In this document: positions 62,305 to 64,000 of the stretch, piece after piece
Numbering within the stretch: the first letter of the stretch is position 1
How the letters are laid out: every line of letters begins with the position of its first letter
Source: Ricordea florida
Taxonomy: Eukaryota > Cnidaria > Anthozoa > Corallimorpharia > Ricordeidae
Assembly (NCBI GenBank): GCA_949710005.1
Contig: OX453272.1
Span: 21,668,891 to 21,732,890 of the forward strand
Direction: 5' to 3'
DNA length: 64,000 bases
Program-made: the position numbers and the translations under genes
The notes under the pieces: model-generated
Told to the model about the DNA's origin: nothing
Database searches by the model: none
The model's input: only the letters and a program-made list of their open reading frames with translations

Positions 62305-62937
62305 ATGTTGAGTATTACCATGTATGAGTCTGAAACTAGGGTGTACTTGGATCCTCCCCTGGAAACAGTTCGGGAGATACAACTCCTTGACTGCAGTATC
62401 CCCAAACGATTAGTGAACTTCAAGAATCGCCAGATATTGCTCAATGAGGAGAATCAACCCCTCATAATAATCATGCCTGGCACATATTCACTGCATAATA
62501 TCCAAGCGATCTTTCTTAATGATACGGATAGGGCTAAGATCTCAATCATTGAGACTGATACTGTTGACTATCTCTATTCCAATAAGATCTTCAACATTAA
62601 ACTTACTAGAGGGCTACAAGTTGGTTTAGGGGTACCTGAAGTCATAAATCCTGGCAAATTATACCCCATAAATATACAGATTAAGGGGCCACTGAGACTT
62701 ACTTGCAGTATAGTGGACAACAAGTCATCATATGTGAATAATACTCAATCTACAGGACCTGTGAAAATCTCACCCTCATACCTACTTGCCAACATACCCT
62801 CACAGGATTACCCAACCATCCCAGCACAGAAATATAAGAGCCCCATAAATCACTTCGATTTAAGTATACTCGATAGTGAATGGAAAAAGCTTGATCTTAA
62901 GGGTTCACCAATCACAGTTAGTTTAAGTTTCAAATAA
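62305..62937 (+). CDS. Penton-like minor capsid protein (element C)
   Basis: 210 aa, open. 'REIQLLDCSIPKR', 'IIIMPGTYSLHNI' and 'LDLKGSPITVSLSF' as in A and B. Start six bases after F8. Confidence 0.68.
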   Translation: MLSITMYESETRVYLDPPLETVREIQLLDCSIPKRLVNFKNRQILLNEENQPLIIIMPGTYSLHNIQAIFLNDTDRAKISIIETDTVDYLYSNKIFNIKLTRGLQVGLGVPEVINPGKLYPINIQIKGPLRLTCSIVDNKSSYVNNTQSTGPVKISPSYLLANIPSQDYPTIPAQKYKSPINHFDLSILDSEWKKLDLKGSPITVSLSFK

Positions 62938-62969
62938 CATTTTAAAAGGAAGTGATTCTCATGTCAAAA

Positions 62970-63569
62970 ATGGTTGAATATAATGCAATCTATCCCAACT
63001 TAGAGGCAACTGCACCTCCAATCCCCACTGATGGGCCGTCATTCAGACTTCAAAAATGTTGTGATGCCTTGAATAAGCTAAAGTCTGAATTAAGCCGCTA
63101 TGAGACAGTGCTCAAAAAATATAACCGATCCAAGGGTGTACTAATGAATGCAAGCTCGACCTGTGGTATACTATCTTGCGTTTTAGCAGCTGGTGGATTG
63201 GGCACATTTCTTAGTGGAGTTGGAATCATAGCATCTGTACCCTTGGGTGTAATAAGTGGTGTATTTGTGTGCGCATCCATAGCATGTCAGCAAATATCCA
63301 AGAATCTATCCAAGAAGGCTGTAAAGCATCAAAACACCATTACACTGGCCAAATCAAAAATAAACACCATTGAAGACTTGGTTTCAAAAGCGCATCGTGA
63401 CAATAAGATCTCTGATGAACAATTCTCATTAATTATAGAAGAGCTTGATAAGTTTGACAAGCTCAAAGCTGAAATAAGGACTAAAGCTCAAAAAAATCTG
63501 AGTGGAGAAGACATTATGAAGTTGAGAAAGAAAATACGCGAAGTAATAGCCAAAGAACTAAAAGGATAA
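62970..63569 (+). CDS. F9 membrane protein (element C)
   Basis: 199 aa from ATG 62970, which gives the 'YNAIYPNLEATAPP' start of the family; an in-frame ATG at 62961 adds three residues. The Gly-rich apolar block and helical tail are nearly identical to A's. TTTAAAAG lies upstream at 62941. Confidence 0.72.
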   Translation: MVEYNAIYPNLEATAPPIPTDGPSFRLQKCCDALNKLKSELSRYETVLKKYNRSKGVLMNASSTCGILSCVLAAGGLGTFLSGVGIIASVPLGVISGVFVCASIACQQISKNLSKKAVKHQNTITLAKSKINTIEDLVSKAHRDNKISDEQFSLIIEELDKFDKLKAEIRTKAQKNLSGEDIMKLRKKIREVIAKELKG

Positions 63570-63629
63570 CCATAACTTACGAAAATTTTAAATACTAACT
63601 TAAAGCTGGAATAATCCATTAGTATAACA

Positions 63630-63896
63630 ATGAATTTGAGTCCAACCCAAGCTAAATTTATTAGAAGATATACAAGATGTAACCTTGAAAGATTCTATCT
63701 TACACAAAGATATAGCGATGATAAGCCACGTAGACTAATTGATGTTTTTGAGTGGAGAGATTGTAATGTTTCTCCTAGATTTATCTTTGAAACAAAACTT
63801 AAAATCCAAGATGATGGTAGCGTTTCACTTAATGAAATCCCAAAATATTTCAAAGATAAGATTCTTAAGGATCTTGGTATTGATACTACAAATTAA
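63630..63896 (+). CDS. Hypothetical protein, 88 aa (element C only)
   Basis: A basic N-terminal half (Arg/Lys/Tyr-rich) and an acidic C-terminal half, no membrane segment. It lies between F9 and F10, where A has an unrelated 139-aa gene. cTTAAAGctgg precedes it. Not recognised. Confidence 0.6.
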   Translation: MNLSPTQAKFIRRYTRCNLERFYLTQRYSDDKPRRLIDVFEWRDCNVSPRFIFETKLKIQDDGSVSLNEIPKYFKDKILKDLGIDTTN

Positions 63897-63915
63897 TGAC
63901 TTAAAAGTTTGAACC

Positions 63916-63940
63916 CTTCTACCCAAATTCTGGATAGAAG
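63916..63940. promoter_or_regulatory. Stem-loop abutting the F10 start codon (element C)
   Basis: CTTCTACCC / AAATTCT / GGATAGAAG, identical to A, with the ATG at 63941 directly after it and cTTAAAAG upstream at about 63899. Confidence 0.8.
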
Positions 63941-64000
63941 ATGGGCTTACTTGATGATTTTAGAAAAAGGCATCCAAAGGCTGACTTGAGCCAATTTAAA
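63941..64000 (+). CDS. F10 large conserved protein, first 20 codons only (element C)
   Basis: The start MGLLDDFRKRHPKADLSQFK matches the A form, not the shortened B form. The gene continues beyond the window. Confidence 0.75.
   Translation, partial: MGLLDDFRKRHPKADLSQFK

Larger units (their letters stand above)
42485..64000 (+). mobile_element. Polinton/Maverick (adintovirus-like) element C, right end outside window
   Basis: Starts AGTAGTAGGAAAGTGA, matching the A terminus for about 25 bases with one change. It contains F2, PolB, integrase, MCP, ATPase, F1 (split by 50264-58407) and the F4-F10 run. The right TIR is not in the window. Coding sequence is more AT-rich at third positions than in B. 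Confidence 0.9.

Overview
The window is animal (metazoan) genomic DNA made almost entirely of mobile elements. Content suggests a cnidarian, probably a coral or anemone: a BEL/Pao LTR retrotransposon, a Penelope-like retroelement, a Merlin/IS1016-type transposase fossil, and three large virus-like DNA transposons of the Polinton/Maverick (adintovirus-like) type. No host gene is certain. The host assignment is inference from element families and repeat style.

Layout. 1-1176: degenerate ~215-bp repeats and a foldback. 1177-6882: decayed BEL/Pao element (gag, protease, RT, RNase H, integrase) with a truncated 5' LTR. 6961-38341: Polinton B, split by Polinton A (8241-25144), which sits inside B's DNA polymerase gene with 269-bp terminal inverted repeats (TIRs) and a 5-bp target duplication. 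38342-40770: minisatellite, Merlin fossil and unassigned DNA. 40771-42484: Penelope fragment. 42485-64000: Polinton C, inserted in the Penelope RT and running off the window; its F1 gene is split by an 8.1-kb non-coding insertion (50264-58407) carrying further MITE-like elements.

Common Polinton plan: protein-primed family B DNA polymerase (PolB, with SAP-like N-terminus and endonuclease VII-like zinc module) on +; retroviral-type integrase on -; then on + the major capsid protein (MCP), packaging ATPase, and a run of small genes called here F1 (alpha-helical, after the ATPase), F2 (C-terminal IAWxPxRxLDWC motif), F3 (~310 aa), F4 (Lys/Glu-rich with one membrane segment), F5 (74-aa membrane), F6 (membrane plus coiled coil), F7 (coiled coil plus hydrophobic tail), F8 (60-aa zinc protein), penton-like minor capsid, F9 (membrane), F10 (~500 aa); and a - strand protein with Cys/His repeats at the right end. 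These would together replicate the element, integrate it, and build and fill a capsid.

Most notable: (1) element A carries a TFIIB-like gene and element C an RPB6-like gene, so different copies carry different pieces of transcription machinery; (2) the TIRs encode the shared SAP-like N-terminus of two different proteins, PolB at one end and the Cys-repeat protein at the other; (3) C is a mosaic, with polymerase, integrase and ATPase resembling B but MCP, F9 and terminal sequence resembling A; (4) conserved stem-loops sit directly before start codons and between convergent genes in all three elements; (5) PolB is broken in all three elements, whereas MCP, ATPase and penton-like genes are open in all three.
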